Shown piece after piece: positions 25,847 through 34,651 of a stretch of 64,000 bases of DNA. The notes under the pieces were generated by a model that saw nothing but the letters and a program-made list of their open reading frames with translations, was not told the DNA's origin and did not search any database. Within the stretch, counting starts at the first letter, position 1, and every line of letters begins with the position of its first letter. The DNA is taken from the NCBI GenBank assembly GCA_964647625.1, contig CAZYHZ010000006.1, positions 44,197-108,196 of the forward strand, given 5' to 3'. The translations under genes and the position numbers were made by a program. This DNA comes from DASRJG01 sp964647625. Its GTDB lineage: Bacteria; Acidobacteriota; Polarisedimenticolia; Polarisedimenticolales; DASRJG01.

Positions 25847-27025
25847 TCAGCTTCGAGAGAACTCGAACGGCGAGTCCGGGTGATGCGGATCGCTGGGGCT
25901 TCCGGACGTCGCCGCTTGATCCATCTGCTCCGCGGAGGCGTCCGCAGTCGAGTGGATGCCCGCCACGCGCAGCTTGAACTCGTCGGGGTTCGTCGCCTGG
26001 CGCAACGCCTCCTCAAAGGAGATCAGGTCTTGCCGGTACAGGCGATACAGCGACTGGTCGAACGTCTGCATCCCGTACTGGCTCGTCCCCTGCGCGATCG
26101 CGTCGCGAATCATCTTCGTCTTTTCCTTGTTCTCGATGCAGTCCCGGATGAACGACGTTGCGCGAAGCACCTCGACGGCGGGCACGCGGCCCTTGCCGTC
26201 GGCGCGCGGGACCAGGCGCATGGAGACGACGGCCTTCAGGACCGACGCGAGCTGGAGGCGGATCTGCTTCTGCTGGTGCGGCGGGAAGACCGAGATGATG
26301 CGGTTGACCGTCTCCGTCGCGTCGAGCGTGTGGAGGGTCGACAGCACCAGGTGTCCCGTCTCGGCGGCCGTCAGCGCGGTCTCGATCGTCTCGTAGTCGC
26401 GCATTTCGCCGACGAGGATGACGTCGGGGTCCTGGCGGAGAGCCGCACGCAACGCGAGGGCGAAGGACTTGGTGTCCACCTCGACCTCGCGTTGGTTCAC
26501 CAGGCTCTTTTTGTCCCGGTGCAGGAACTCGATCGGATCTTCGATGGTCATGATGTGCTCGGTCCGCGTCGAGTTGATGAAGTCGATGACGGCGGCGAGC
26601 GAGGTGGACTTACCCGAGCCCGTGGTCCCCGTGACGAGGATCAGCCCGCGGCGCTCCCCGGCGATCTGCTCGAGCACGGGGGGCAAGAGCAGCTCGCGAA
26701 CGGTCAGGATCTTGACGGGGATGACGCGAAGCACGAGCCCGACGGTCCCGCGCTGCTGGAAGACGCTGCAGCGGAACCGGCCGAGGCCGGGCACGGAGTA
26801 GGCCATGTCGAGCTCGAAGTTGTCCTTGAACTTCTGCTTCTGGCGGGCGCTCATGATGCTGAAGGCCATCGCGATCGTGTCTTCCTGCATCAGGCGCTTC
26901 TGATCGGTCAGCGGCAGCAGCTTTCCGTCGACGCGGATGACCGGATGGCTTCCGACCTTCAGATGAAGGTCCGACGCCCCGCGATCCGAGCAGATCTTGA
27001 GCAGATCGTTGATGTGCAATTCCAT
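25847..27025 (-). CDS. pilT: PilT: type IV pilus retraction ATPase
   Basis: 392 aa. An N-terminal PAS-like domain precedes the secretion ATPase core with Walker A GTTGSGKST (about 135-143), the Asp box (MTIEDPIEF), Walker B (VILVGEMRDYET) and His box (STLHT). A C-terminal helix resembles the PilT AIRNLIRE region but reads SFIRDCIENKE. PilT hexamers at the inner membrane depolymerise pili for twitching. No other pilus genes are nearby. An extra acidic and His-rich tail of about 40 residues follows the core. Has its own promoter and a GGGGAG ribosome binding site. Confidence 0.94.
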   Translation of the reverse strand: MELHINDLLKICSDRGASDLHLKVGSHPVIRVDGKLLPLTDQKRLMQEDTIAMAFSIMSARQKQKFKDNFELDMAYSVPGLGRFRCSVFQQRGTVGLVLRVIPVKILTVRELLLPPVLEQIAGERRGLILVTGTTGSGKSTSLAAVIDFINSTRTEHIMTIEDPIEFLHRDKKSLVNQREVEVDTKSFALALRAALRQDPDVILVGEMRDYETIETALTAAETGHLVLSTLHTLDATETVNRIISVFPPHQQKQIRLQLASVLKAVVSMRLVPRADGKGRVPAVEVLRATSFIRDCIENKEKTKMIRDAIAQGTSQYGMQTFDQSLYRLYRQDLISFEEALRQATNPDEFKLRVAGIHSTADASAEQMDQAATSGSPSDPHHPDSPFEFSRS

Positions 27026-27064
27026 GGGCTCCCCACGTCCGGGTCCGTCACCAGGACCCCGGGG

Positions 27065-27093
27065 AACATAGGTTTGGGCCGGAACCGAGTCAA
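27065..27093 (-). promoter_or_regulatory. Promoter of pilT-recX-alaS-transglycosylase
   Basis: TTGACT (27093-27088), a 17-nt spacer and TATGTT (27070-27065) on the minus strand. The -35 overlaps the rsmE stop at 27095 closely, so it gives the downstream operon its own start. A leader of about 33 nt includes GGGGAG before the ATG. Confidence 0.65.
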
Positions 27094-27094
27094 A

Positions 27095-27814
27095 TCAGCC
27101 GAGATCGGCCCAGGCGTGCAGGATCAGGGCGGCCGCGACGACCCCGGCCGTTTCCGTGCGGAGCACCCGCGGGCCCAGGGAGGCCGTCCGCCAGCCGCCG
27201 TTCTTGAGGCCCTCGACCTCGTCGGGCGAAAACCCGCCCTCGGGGCCGACGCCGAGCCAGACGTCCTCGGCCCCCGGACCCGCCAGCTCCTCGCGCAGCG
27301 GCGCGGATCCTGGTGAAAGCGCGATGCCCCGGGAGCCGCCAGGCAGGGCGCCCGGCGCGCCGACGGTCACGGTCGGAACCCGCCGCCGTCCGCTCTGCTT
27401 GCAAGCCTCGAGCACGACCCGTCGATACCGCGTCATGCGCGACGGTGAGGGCGCCGGGGATTCGGCGCGCTCCGACGGGACGAGCACGAAGCCGGTGATT
27501 CCGACCTCGGTCCCCTTCTGCAGGATCCACTCGAGCTTTTCGGGACGCACGAGCGCTTGGCACAGGACGATGCGCACGCGCGGCTCCACCTCGTCCTCGC
27601 GGCGTGCGCCGACTTCGACCGTCACGCCGTCCCGATCGACGCTCGCGACGCGCGCCTCCCACTCGGCGCCCCGCCCGTCGAACGCACCCAAGGGGTCCCC
27701 CGGCCGCGCCCGCAGCACCCGCGCGACGTGATGCGATTCGTCGGCATCGAGCGAGACCCGATCTCCGGCCGCGGGCGTGACCGCGATGAACACGCGGCGG
27801 ATGCGATCGGTCAT
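27095..27814 (-). CDS. rsmE: 16S rRNA (uracil-1498-N3)-methyltransferase RsmE
   Basis: 239 aa. It has an N-terminal PUA-like domain (1-72) with the ESHHVARVLRARPGD motif and a SPOUT methyltransferase domain with QKGTEVGITGFVLVPSERA, GPEGGFSPDEVEG and LGPRVLRTETA, the SAM-binding knot. It methylates U1498 in the 30S decoding centre. ATG at 27814 overlaps the prmA stop by 4 nt, and dnaJ-prmA-rsmE is a common order. It closes the heat-shock operon. Confidence 0.95.
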   Translation of the reverse strand: MTDRIRRVFIAVTPAAGDRVSLDADESHHVARVLRARPGDPLGAFDGRGAEWEARVASVDRDGVTVEVGARREDEVEPRVRIVLCQALVRPEKLEWILQKGTEVGITGFVLVPSERAESPAPSPSRMTRYRRVVLEACKQSGRRRVPTVTVGAPGALPGGSRGIALSPGSAPLREELAGPGAEDVWLGVGPEGGFSPDEVEGLKNGGWRTASLGPRVLRTETAGVVAAALILHAWADLG

Positions 27815-28677
27815 CCGTCCCGCCGCGCCCGAAGGCACGACCACGCGCCGTCGCACGAGCGCGCATCGACCCGAAGCCCCGCGGCGGAGAGCGCGGCGAC
27901 GATCTCGTCTTCGTCGTCCAAGAGCAGGCCCGACGCGATCAGCACGCCGCCCGGATCGAGCGCGGATGCGAGCTTGCCCGCCTCCGCAAGGAAGAACGAG
28001 GACTGGATGTTCGCGACGATCCCGTCGAACGTCTCGCGCACGTCTCCGATCGATCCGGCCTTCACCTGGACCGCTCCCGCCGCGCCGTTTCGCGCGGTGA
28101 CCTCGGTCGCGACGGACACGCACTGGGGGTCGTGATCGATCGCCAGCACGCGGGCTGCACCGCAACGCCCTGCGACGATCGCGAGGATCCCGGTTCCCGT
28201 GCCGAGATCGAGCCAGCGCGAGCCGGGCCGGACGTGCTCTTCGAGGGCGGCGGCACACAAGCGCGTCGTCTCGTGCTCTCCCGTCCCGAAGGCCATCCCG
28301 GGAGCGAGGTGGATCGGCTCGCGGCCGTGCATCGCATCGGCCCGTTCGGGATTCGCGACGACGACGAAGCGGCGGCCGAGCGGGATCGGGCTCAACGACG
28401 ACTGCCAGCGCTCGACCCAGGGCTCGTCCGCGACGGAATCGATCGACAGCTCCGCTTCGGCCGGGCTCAGCCCGTGTGCCAGGAGCACGCGCTCGGCGCG
28501 GCTGCCGAGCGCCTGCGCATCGGCCTCGGGCGGCACGTAGACGCGGATCGTGCTCCGGCCGGGACCCGACGCGGCGATCTCGGCACCGAGGGTCCCGGCG
28601 CCGAGCACCGCGGCGATCTCGTCGTCCAGGGCGTCGGGCACTCGAAGGTGGACGACCCGGAAACCGCGAGCGGTCAA
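27811..28677 (-). CDS. prmA: Ribosomal protein L11 methyltransferase
   Basis: 288 aa from a TTG at 28677 that overlaps the dnaJ stop by 4 nt (TTGA). The N-terminal substrate-binding domain (1-110) is followed by a Rossmann methyltransferase core with LDLGTGTGILAIVAG (motif I), AFGTGEHETTR and the NIQSS active-site segment, where most PrmA proteins have NILA. It trimethylates L11 lysines and the N-terminus. The TTG start is inferred from the coupling overlap and from the absence of an earlier start outside dnaJ. Confidence 0.9.
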   Translation of the reverse strand: MTARGFRVVHLRVPDALDDEIAAVLGAGTLGAEIAASGPGRSTIRVYVPPEADAQALGSRAERVLLAHGLSPAEAELSIDSVADEPWVERWQSSLSPIPLGRRFVVVANPERADAMHGREPIHLAPGMAFGTGEHETTRLCAAALEEHVRPGSRWLDLGTGTGILAIVAGRCGAARVLAIDHDPQCVSVATEVTARNGAAGAVQVKAGSIGDVRETFDGIVANIQSSFFLAEAGKLASALDPGGVLIASGLLLDDEDEIVAALSAAGLRVDARSCDGAWSCLRARRDG

Positions 28678-29783
28678 TTGAAGATGTCTTTCACGCGGTC
28701 GAACAATCCGCGCTCCGCGGTCTCGTCGCCGTCGAGCTCGGCCAGCCGCTCGAGCAGCTGCCGCTGCTCGGCCGTCAGGCGCCGGGGGGTCTCCACACGG
28801 ATCGTCACGTGCAGGTCCCCTCGCCCCCCGCGGTCGAGGGACGGAAGCCCCTTTCCACGAAGCCTGAGGACCGTGCCCGACTGCGTGCCGGCATCGACCT
28901 CGACCTCTTCGGTGGCCCCGCCGATCAGCGGGACCTGGATCGTCGTCCCGAGCGCGGCTTGGGAGAACGACACCGGCGCGTCGCAGTAGAGGTGCGCGCC
29001 CTCGCGCCGGAACACCGGATGCGCGGCGACGTGGAGCACCACGTAAAGATCGCCGGAGGGCCCACCGTCGGGACTCGCCTCGCCCTCGCCGGGAATGCGG
29101 AGCCGCATGCCGTCGTCGACTCCCGCCGGAACGCGGACCGTGAGCGACGATTCCGTCCGGATGCGACCCTGCCCCGAGCAGACCGGGCAGGGCGTGACGA
29201 CCCGCTTGCCGGTTCCGCCGCACGTCCCGCAGGTCCGCGCGATCGTGAAGAAGCCTTGCTGGAACGCGACCTGCCCACGCCCGCGGCAGGTGTTGCAGGT
29301 CTTGATCCCGTCCTTCCCCTTGGCACCCGTTCCCCGGCATTCACCGCAGCGCGAAAGGCGCGGGACCACGATCGGCGCTTCGAGGCCGGAGGCCGCCTGG
29401 TCGAACGTGATCTCGAGGTCGTAGCGGAGGTCCTGGCCGGCCCGCGGGCCGCGGCGTCCGCCTCCTCCGAAGATGCCGCCCAGTCCGAAGATGTTTCCGA
29501 GGATGTCGCCGAAGTCGCCGAAGATCTCCTGGTCGAAGCCGGAGAATCCGGCTTGCCCCCCGAGCCCCTCCCGGCCGAAGCGATCGTACCGCTCGCGCTT
29601 TCCGGGATCGGAGAGCACGGCGTACGCCTCGGCGGCTTCCTTGAATGCTTCCTCGGCCGCCTTGTCGCCGGGGTTCTTGTCGGGGTGGTACTGGAGCGCG
29701 AGCTTCCGGTAGGCCTTCTTCAGCTCGTCGGAGGATGCGGTGCGCGAGACCCCCAATATCTCGTAGTAGTCTCGCTGCGCCAA
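28674..29783 (-). CDS. dnaJ: Chaperone DnaJ
   Basis: 369 aa, type I DnaJ. The J domain (1-70) contains HPD at YHPDKNPGD; a Gly/Phe-rich linker follows (GGQAGFSGFDQEIFG); four zinc-binding CxxCxGxG repeats are present (CGECRGTG, CNTCRGRG, CGTCGGTG, CPVCSGQG); then two substrate-binding beta domains. It delivers unfolded proteins to DnaK and stimulates its ATPase. The gene lies 3 nt after dnaK and overlaps prmA by 4 nt. Confidence 0.97.
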   Translation of the reverse strand: MAQRDYYEILGVSRTASSDELKKAYRKLALQYHPDKNPGDKAAEEAFKEAAEAYAVLSDPGKRERYDRFGREGLGGQAGFSGFDQEIFGDFGDILGNIFGLGGIFGGGGRRGPRAGQDLRYDLEITFDQAASGLEAPIVVPRLSRCGECRGTGAKGKDGIKTCNTCRGRGQVAFQQGFFTIARTCGTCGGTGKRVVTPCPVCSGQGRIRTESSLTVRVPAGVDDGMRLRIPGEGEASPDGGPSGDLYVVLHVAAHPVFRREGAHLYCDAPVSFSQAALGTTIQVPLIGGATEEVEVDAGTQSGTVLRLRGKGLPSLDRGGRGDLHVTIRVETPRRLTAEQRQLLERLAELDGDETAERGLFDRVKDIFN

Positions 29784-29786
29784 TCG

Positions 29787-31679
29787 TTACGCCTCCTCGA
29801 CGGTCCCCGCCGCCTCGGTCCCCTCGGCTCCGGCGTCGCCCTTGCCTTCTTCCTCACCCGCCGAGAACGCTCCGGGATCGTACAGTATGACATCCGAGAG
29901 GATCCGGCCGACCTCCGCGATCCGCTCGAGGGCCGCGGTGCACTCGGCGGCGCTGCCGCTCTCGAGGGCTTTCCGGGCCGCCTCGAGGATCTTGCGGACG
30001 CTCGATTGCTGCTCGGGCGGCAGCATCGATCCGAACTCGGCGAACGTCTTCTGGTTCGATTCGACGAGCCCTTCGAGCCGCATCCGGACCCGGATGAACT
30101 CCGCGCGGCGCCGGTCCTCCTCCTCGTGCTTCTGCGCGTCCTCGATGATCGAGGTGATCTCGGATTCCGACAGGCCGCCCGCCGGGGTCACGAGGATCTT
30201 CTGCTCGCGCTTGGTCGCGAGGTCGCGGGCCGAGACGTTGACGATGCCGTTCGAGTCGATGTCGAACGTGACCTCGATCTGCGCCGTCCCCTTCGGGGCG
30301 GGCGGAATGCCGACGAGGTCGAAGCGGCCGAGGGACTTGTTGTGCGCGGAGATCTCGCGCTCGCCCTGGAGCACGTGGACCTCGACCTTCGCCTGGTTGT
30401 CCGCCACGGTCGTGAAGATCCGCGACTTGCGCGTCGGGATCGTCGAGTTGCGGTCGATGATCTTCGTGAACATCCCGCCCCGGGTCTCGATGCCGAGCGA
30501 CAGCGGCGTGACGTCCAAGAGCACCATGTCCTTGACGTCGCCCTTCAGGATGCCGGCCTGGATCGCGGCGCCGATGCCGACGACCTCGTCCGGGTTGATG
30601 GTCGCGTTCGGCTCGCGGCCGAAGATCTGGCGGACGGTCTCGACGACCTTCGGCGAGCGCGTCTGGCCGCCGACGAGGACGATCTCGTCGACGTCGCGGG
30701 GACTCATACCGGCGAGCTTCAGGGCTTCCTCGCACGGACCCCGCGTCTTCTCGATGAGGTCCTCGACCAGCTCCTCGAACTTGGCCCGCGTCAGCGTCGT
30801 GTTCAGGTGGCGGGCGCCGCTGTCGTCGGCCGAGATGAACGGCAGGTTGATCTCCGCCGACTCGATGCGCGACAGCTCGCACTTCGCCTTCTCCGCGGCT
30901 TCCTTCAGGCGCTGCAGGGCGAGCCGGTCCGCCCGCAAGTCGATGCCGGTCTCGTTGTGGAACAAGGACAGCAGCCAGTCCACGATGCGCTGGTCGAAGT
31001 CCTCGCCGCCCAGGAACGTGTCGCCCGAGGTCGCCTTCACCTCGAACACGCCCTCGGCGAGCTCGAGGATCGAGATGTCGAACGTGCCGCCGCCCAGGTC
31101 GTACACCGCGATCCGCCGCGCCGCCGTGCCCTCGTCGAGCCCGTACGCCAGCGCGGCCGCGGTCGGTTCGTTGACGATGCGCAGGACGTTCAGCCCCGCG
31201 ATGCGCCCGGCGTCCTTGGTCGCCTGGCGCTGCGAGTCGTCGAAGTACGCGGGGACGGTGATCACCGCCTCGTTGACCTCGGCACCGAGATAGTCCTCGG
31301 CCATCTCCTTCAGGCGGCCGAGCAGGTACGCGGAGATCTCCTGCGGCGAGTAGTCGCGATCGCGGACATGGATCCATGCGTCTGCGTTGGCCGAGGGCAC
31401 GATCTGGTACGGCACGATCTGCCGCGCCTTCTGGACCTCGGTCGAATCGAACTTGCGCCCGATCAACCGCTTGACCGAATAGATCGTATGCTGCGGGTTC
31501 GTCAGCGACTGCCGCTTGGCGATCTGCCCGATCAGCTTTTCTCCCCGGGGCGTGAACGCGACGATCGACGGCGTCGTGCGGGCGCCCTCGCGGCTGGCGA
31601 TCACGCGGGGCTTGCCGCCTTCCATCACCGCGATGCAGCAGTTCGTCGTGCCCAGATCGATTCCGATCACTCTAGCCAT
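29787..31679 (-). CDS. dnaK: Chaperone DnaK (Hsp70)
   Basis: 630 aa. The N-terminal ATPase domain starts GIDLGTTNCCIAV and carries the phosphate loops and EPTAAALAYG; the linker VLLDVTPLSLGIET and substrate-binding domain follow, then a helical lid and an acidic C-terminal tail. It binds hydrophobic segments in an ATP-dependent cycle with DnaJ and GrpE. The C-terminus ends in AAGTVEEA rather than the usual EEVKDK-like tail. It overlaps grpE by 8 nt. Confidence 0.98.
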   Translation of the reverse strand: MARVIGIDLGTTNCCIAVMEGGKPRVIASREGARTTPSIVAFTPRGEKLIGQIAKRQSLTNPQHTIYSVKRLIGRKFDSTEVQKARQIVPYQIVPSANADAWIHVRDRDYSPQEISAYLLGRLKEMAEDYLGAEVNEAVITVPAYFDDSQRQATKDAGRIAGLNVLRIVNEPTAAALAYGLDEGTAARRIAVYDLGGGTFDISILELAEGVFEVKATSGDTFLGGEDFDQRIVDWLLSLFHNETGIDLRADRLALQRLKEAAEKAKCELSRIESAEINLPFISADDSGARHLNTTLTRAKFEELVEDLIEKTRGPCEEALKLAGMSPRDVDEIVLVGGQTRSPKVVETVRQIFGREPNATINPDEVVGIGAAIQAGILKGDVKDMVLLDVTPLSLGIETRGGMFTKIIDRNSTIPTRKSRIFTTVADNQAKVEVHVLQGEREISAHNKSLGRFDLVGIPPAPKGTAQIEVTFDIDSNGIVNVSARDLATKREQKILVTPAGGLSESEITSIIEDAQKHEEEDRRRAEFIRVRMRLEGLVESNQKTFAEFGSMLPPEQQSSVRKILEAARKALESGSAAECTAALERIAEVGRILSDVILYDPGAFSAGEEEGKGDAGAEGTEAAGTVEEA

Positions 31680-32355
31680 CGCTGCTCTCCTTGCCGTCGT
31701 CCGCCGCCTGATGGCCGTCGGACTCGTCGACTCGCACTCGAACCAGCGCGGGCCGCAGAACGCGTTCGTGGAGGAAGTAGCCTTTCTGGAAGACCTCGGT
31801 CACCGTGTGAGCCGGCATCTCCGACTCGTGGTCCGTCGCCACCGCCTCGTGACGGATGGGGTCGAACGTCTCGCCGACGGCGTCCATGGGCCTGAGGCCC
31901 TCGGCCTCGAGCTCGGCCAAGAGCTGGCGCTGGATCAAGCTGAAGCCCGCGAGCATGGTGTCCTCGCCCGAGCCCGGGCGCGCGGAGGCCATCGCGCGAT
32001 CGAAGTTGTCGAGCGCGGGGAGGATCCGGCGGATCAGCCCGGACACCGCGTACTGGTAGTGATCGACGCGCTCGCGATCGACGCGCTTCCGGAAGTTCTC
32101 GAAATCCGCCTGGAGCCGGATCAGCCGCTCCTTGAGCTTGAATTCCTCCGAAGGCTCCTCGGGAAGCGCCTCCGGCACCTCCGACGCGTCGGGCGCCGCC
32201 GGGAAGTCGAACTCGACCTCGACGTCCTCGGAGTCGGCGCCGGCGATCGGAGCCCCGTCCTCGTCGACACCGACGACCTCGAGGATCTCGATGTCCTCTC
32301 CGGCCTCCCCGTCGGGGCGCTGCGGGTTCGTCTCGTCGCTTCGGCTCGATCGCAT
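31672..32355 (-). CDS. grpE: Nucleotide exchange factor GrpE
   Basis: 227 aa from the ATG at 32355, which follows the hrcA TAG by 1 nt; a GTG at 32364 is an alternative start. An acidic, disordered N-terminus (about 1-70) is longer than in many GrpE proteins. It is followed by the long dimerisation helix (KERLIRLQADFENFRKRVDRER) and the C-terminal beta domain with the family motif TVTEVFQKGYFLHERVLRPALVRV. It releases ADP from DnaK. Confidence 0.95.
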   Translation of the reverse strand: MRSSRSDETNPQRPDGEAGEDIEILEVVGVDEDGAPIAGADSEDVEVEFDFPAAPDASEVPEALPEEPSEEFKLKERLIRLQADFENFRKRVDRERVDHYQYAVSGLIRRILPALDNFDRAMASARPGSGEDTMLAGFSLIQRQLLAELEAEGLRPMDAVGETFDPIRHEAVATDHESEMPAHTVTEVFQKGYFLHERVLRPALVRVRVDESDGHQAADDGKESSDG

Positions 32356-32356
32356 C

Positions 32357-33427
32357 CTAGGCACCCGGGTTCGTGAGGAAGCGCGTCAGAACGTGCGCGA
32401 GGTGATCCACGAGAGCGATGGTCCGCGCGTATTCCATCCGCGTCGGACCGACGATCCCCACCGTTCCCAGGACCCGGTCCCCCGCGCCGTACGTGGCCGC
32501 GACGACCGACAGGTCGGAGAGGCTTAAGACCGGATTCTCGTGGCCGATGACGACCTGCACGCCCTGTCCTTCGAGCACGCTCTCGAGAAGGCCGATCAAC
32601 CGCCCTTTCTGCTCGAGCGTTCGGAGCAGCTCTTTCGTGCGCGTGAGGTCGCTCGGATCCACCGCGCCGACGAGGTTCGAGGCCCCCTCGACCAAGACCT
32701 CCGTCGCGTCGGCATCCACGGCGACGGCGTCCCGGCCCAGGGCCAGGAGCGTCGCGCGCCGCTGGTCGTAGGCCGACCGCTCGGCGGCGAGCTCGGCCGC
32801 GATCTCCTCGCGAATCGCCGGAAGCGTCTTTCCGGAAAAGCGGTGGGACAGCTCGTTGCCGATGCGGTCCAGATCGGTCTGCTCGATCATCGCGTCCACG
32901 CCGAGGATCCGGTTGTGCACGACCCCGGTGCGGTCGACGAGGATCGCCACGACTCGCGAGGCGTCCAGGCGGACGAACTCGAGCCGCTCGACGACGATGC
33001 GGCGCATGTCGGGCGCCAGGACGACGCCGACGTACTGTGAGACGCGCGAGAGCTGGCGCGCGGCCTCGCCCAAAAGCTCGGGGATCTCCCGCCGCCTCTG
33101 TCCGAGGGCGTCGTCGATCCGCTGGGCCTGGCCCGCGTCGATCGCGGGCGGGCTCATCAGGCGGTCGACGTACAGCCGGTACGCGAGATCGGTCGGGACC
33201 CGACCGGCCGAGGCGTGCGGCTGGCTGAGCAGCCCGCGCTCCTCGAGGTCGGACATCACGTTGCGAATGGTCGCCGGCGAGAGGTCGAGCCCCGCGCCCT
33301 TCGAGAGCGTGCGCGATCCGACCGGCTCGCCGGTCAGAACGTGTGCCTGGATCACGGACTTCAGGATCTCTCCCGAGCGATCGTCGAGATCTCCGAGGTC
33401 CGGCCTTCCGGTCAGCTCGCGGCTCAT
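32357..33427 (-). CDS. hrcA: Heat-inducible transcription repressor HrcA
   Basis: 356 aa. The N-terminal winged helix (about 10-85) has the GSRTLSKGAGLDLSPATIRNVMSDLEERG motif, followed by a GAF-like domain and dimerisation segments. HrcA represses chaperone operons by binding CIRCE (TTAGCACTC-N9-GAGTGCTAA). ATG at 33427 overlaps the prfB stop by 4 nt. No CIRCE copy was found by eye upstream of prfB, so the regulated promoter may lie elsewhere, such as before groESL. Confidence 0.95.
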   Translation of the reverse strand: MSRELTGRPDLGDLDDRSGEILKSVIQAHVLTGEPVGSRTLSKGAGLDLSPATIRNVMSDLEERGLLSQPHASAGRVPTDLAYRLYVDRLMSPPAIDAGQAQRIDDALGQRRREIPELLGEAARQLSRVSQYVGVVLAPDMRRIVVERLEFVRLDASRVVAILVDRTGVVHNRILGVDAMIEQTDLDRIGNELSHRFSGKTLPAIREEIAAELAAERSAYDQRRATLLALGRDAVAVDADATEVLVEGASNLVGAVDPSDLTRTKELLRTLEQKGRLIGLLESVLEGQGVQVVIGHENPVLSLSDLSVVAATYGAGDRVLGTVGIVGPTRMEYARTIALVDHLAHVLTRFLTNPGA

Positions 33428-34555
33428 CCCGGCAGCCCCTGGGCGAGGGAGGCCTCGCGGCCGCTGGTCAGATAGGCGCGGATGAAACCGTCGATGTCGC
33501 CGTTCAACACACGGTCGGCGTCGCCGACCTCGAAGCTCGTACGGTGGTCCTTGACGAGGCGGTACGGCGCCAGGACGTAGGAGCGGATCTGGTGGCCCCA
33601 CTCGATCTTCTTCTTCTCGCCGAGCTCCTTCGCCATGCTCGCCTCGGCCTGCTCGCGCGCGCGATCGGCGAGCTTGGCGGCGAGCACGCTCATCGCGACC
33701 TCGCGATTGCGGTGCTGCGATCGCTCGTTCTGACAGGTCACCACGATGTTGGTCGGCAGGTGCGTGATGCGGACGGCGGAGTCGGTGACGTTGACGTGCT
33801 GGCCGCCCGCGCCCGAGGATCGATACGTGTCGACGCGGATGTCCTTGTCCTCGATGACGATCTCGACGTCGTCCTTCACGTCGGGGATGATGTCGACCGA
33901 GGCGAACGACGTGTGCCGCCGCGCCTGGGCGTCGTAGGGCGAGATGCGCACCAGCCGGTGCACGCCGCGCTCGGCCTTCAGGTATCCGTAGGCGTTGGCG
34001 CCCTCGACCCCGAGGGTGACGCTCTTGAGTCCGGCCTCTTCCCCGGACTGATAATCGAGCGTCGTCACCTTGAACCCGCGGCGCTCCGCCCAGCGCACGT
34101 ACATGCGGTAGAGCATCTCGGCCCAGTCCTGCGACTCGGTGCCGCCGGCGCCGGGATGAATCTCGAGGATCGCCGCGGCGGCGTCGTGCTTGCCGGTGAG
34201 CAGCGTGGCGAGCTCGGTCTCCTCGACGCGCTGTGCGAGCGCCGCCACGGACTGATCGAGATCGGTGAGGACGTCCTCACCTTCCCGCGCGAGCTCGTAA
34301 AACGTCCTGGCGTCGTCCAAGAGGCGCCCCAACCCCGCGGCCATGGCGATACTCTCGGTCAGCCGCGAGCTTTTCTGCTTGAGGGTCTTCGTGCGTTCCG
34401 GATCGCCCCACACTTCGGGCCGAGCTAGCTCCGCATCGAGCGCATCGAGCTCCGCCTGCTTTCGGTCCACATCAAAGGAACCTCCGCAGCGCGTCGACCT
34501 TCTCGGTCAGCGCCTCGATCCGTTGGTTGAGATCCTGCAGATCCGGACCAGCCAC
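33424..34555 (-). CDS. prfB: Peptide chain release factor 2, with +1 programmed frameshift
   Basis: About 376 aa after frameshifting. Translation starts at GTG 34555 (GGAGGGGAG upstream), runs 27 codons to an in-frame TGA (34474-34472), and shifts +1 at CTT to continue as Asp-Val-Asp-Arg-Lys down to 33424. The GGQ peptidyl-hydrolysis motif is present (SSGAGGQHVN). The stop-codon-recognition tripeptide reads SPY (RISPYDAQARRHTSF) rather than the usual SPF. RF2 reads UGA and UAA, so the frameshift makes synthesis depend on RF2 shortage. It heads the hrcA-grpE-dnaK-dnaJ operon. Confidence 0.96.
34471..34485 (-). promoter_or_regulatory. prfB programmed +1 frameshift site
   Basis: The minus strand reads GGAGG-TTC-CTT-TGA-T: a Shine-Dalgarno-like GGAGG (34485-34481), a 3-nt spacer and the slippery CTT TGA, the same arrangement as the classic RF2 site (AGGGGG-TAT-CTT-TGA-C). 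The upstream frame from GTG 34555 ends at this TGA and the downstream frame continues the RF2 protein. Confidence 0.95.
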
Positions 34556-34576
34556 GACTCCCCTCCGCCTCGACGA

Positions 34577-34604
34577 AATCTAGGACCTTAACGGTCGCGC
34601 GCAA
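34577..34604 (-). promoter_or_regulatory. Candidate promoter of the prfB-hrcA-grpE-dnaK-dnaJ operon
   Basis: TTGCGC (34604-34599), a 16-nt spacer and TAGATT (34582-34577) on the minus strand. The spacer contains GACC-GTTAA-GGTC, a short dyad. The box quality is moderate and no CIRCE is visible around it. Confidence 0.35.
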
Positions 34605-34651
34605 GTCACTGACGAAAAATAGCATAGGGGCGCAGGATTCCCCGGCCCGGG

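Noticed and set aside
28476..31895. 1139-codon plus-strand open frame opposite dnaJ-dnaK
   Set aside because: Antisense of dnaK is a well-known spurious open frame in GC-rich genomes; dnaK and dnaJ on the minus strand are complete.
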